A stretch of DNA of 64,000 bases, from NCBI RefSeq assembly GCF_005864045.1, contig NZ_VBSP01000005.1, positions 18,771 to 82,770 on the forward strand, given 5' to 3'. The notes under the pieces were generated by a model. The model worked only from the letters and a program-made list of their open reading frames with translations, searched no databases and was not told where the DNA came from. Shown here piece by piece: positions 63,965 to 64,000 of this stretch. Made by a program: the position numbers and the translations under genes. Each line of letters begins with the position of its first letter. Within the stretch, counting starts at the first letter, position 1. This DNA is from Ruoffia tabacinasalis. Lineage in GTDB: Bacteria; Bacillota; Bacilli; Lactobacillales; Aerococcaceae.

Positions 63965-64000
63965 AAAAAGAACCCCTTTCTGATATGGTTAATTCACAAC

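Overview
This is a low-GC Gram-positive chromosome segment. It carries a Firmicute DNA-replication cluster (yabA, holB, darA, tmk, recR, ybaB, dnaX), strong AGGAGG ribosome binding sites, a T-box leader, a THF riboswitch, a PTS system with a cre-like site, and an Enterococcus-type citrate lyase/oxaloacetate decarboxylase locus. The order Lactobacillales fits best, with Carnobacteriaceae or Aerococcaceae as a guess. No rRNA or tRNA gene was seen. All family assignments come from reading motifs, not from database searches.

1-5.5 kb: a maltose-6-phosphate/alpha-glucoside PTS locus (GH4 glucosidase cut by the window edge, EIICB) with its RpiR-type regulator broken by one in-frame TGA. It is followed by a decaying zone with remnants of a P1B-4 ATPase, a Nudix gene and a cellobiose-type EIIC. 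5.5-7.4 kb: an intact P1B-4 metal-efflux ATPase with a Fur/PerR/Zur-like box. 7.7-14.6 kb: a PotABCD-like ABC importer followed by adenine deaminase and an MtaD-like amidohydrolase, which looks like a purine or purine-nucleoside scavenging unit. 14.7-16.7 kb: an Rrf2 regulator, a thioredoxin-reductase-like flavoprotein and a methyltransferase, with two matching operator-like sites. 16.7-17.4 kb: two clusters of about 42-bp hairpin repeats bracketing a tiny membrane-protein gene.

17.5-31 kb: MscS, a YczE-like membrane protein, a universal stress protein, two secreted proteins (one a FAD-dependent reductase), a YtrA-type GntR regulator with a membrane protein, a TSUP permease, a GH1 6-phospho-beta-glucosidase with a divergent GntR-UTRA regulator and palindromic operator, T-box-controlled metNI, and an aminotransferase. 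A third hairpin-repeat cluster of about 41-bp period lies at 31.0-31.2 kb.

31-42.4 kb: citrate fermentation. citCDEFX and a CitMHS transporter run leftward; oadA, oadH, oadD, oadB, then a GntR regulator and citG, run rightward. Together they take up citrate, split it to acetate and oxaloacetate, and decarboxylate oxaloacetate with a membrane Na+ pump. 42.5-45 kb: folT behind a THF riboswitch, a DAO-type oxidase and mscL. 45-58.3 kb: a long leftward run of housekeeping genes including tag, rsmI, trmN6, the yabA-dnaX cluster and a PepO-type peptidase.

58.4-64 kb: a HIT gene with three in-frame stops, a three-domain fumarate-reductase-type flavoprotein beside a stand-alone paralogue of its first domain, a divergent LysR regulator, and a decayed KdgT-like permease. 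The main unexplained signals are the tandem hairpin repeats with a shared period of about 41-42 bp but different sequences at separate loci, the purine-linked ABC operon with a dyad over its promoter, and the broken genes that keep their reading frame.
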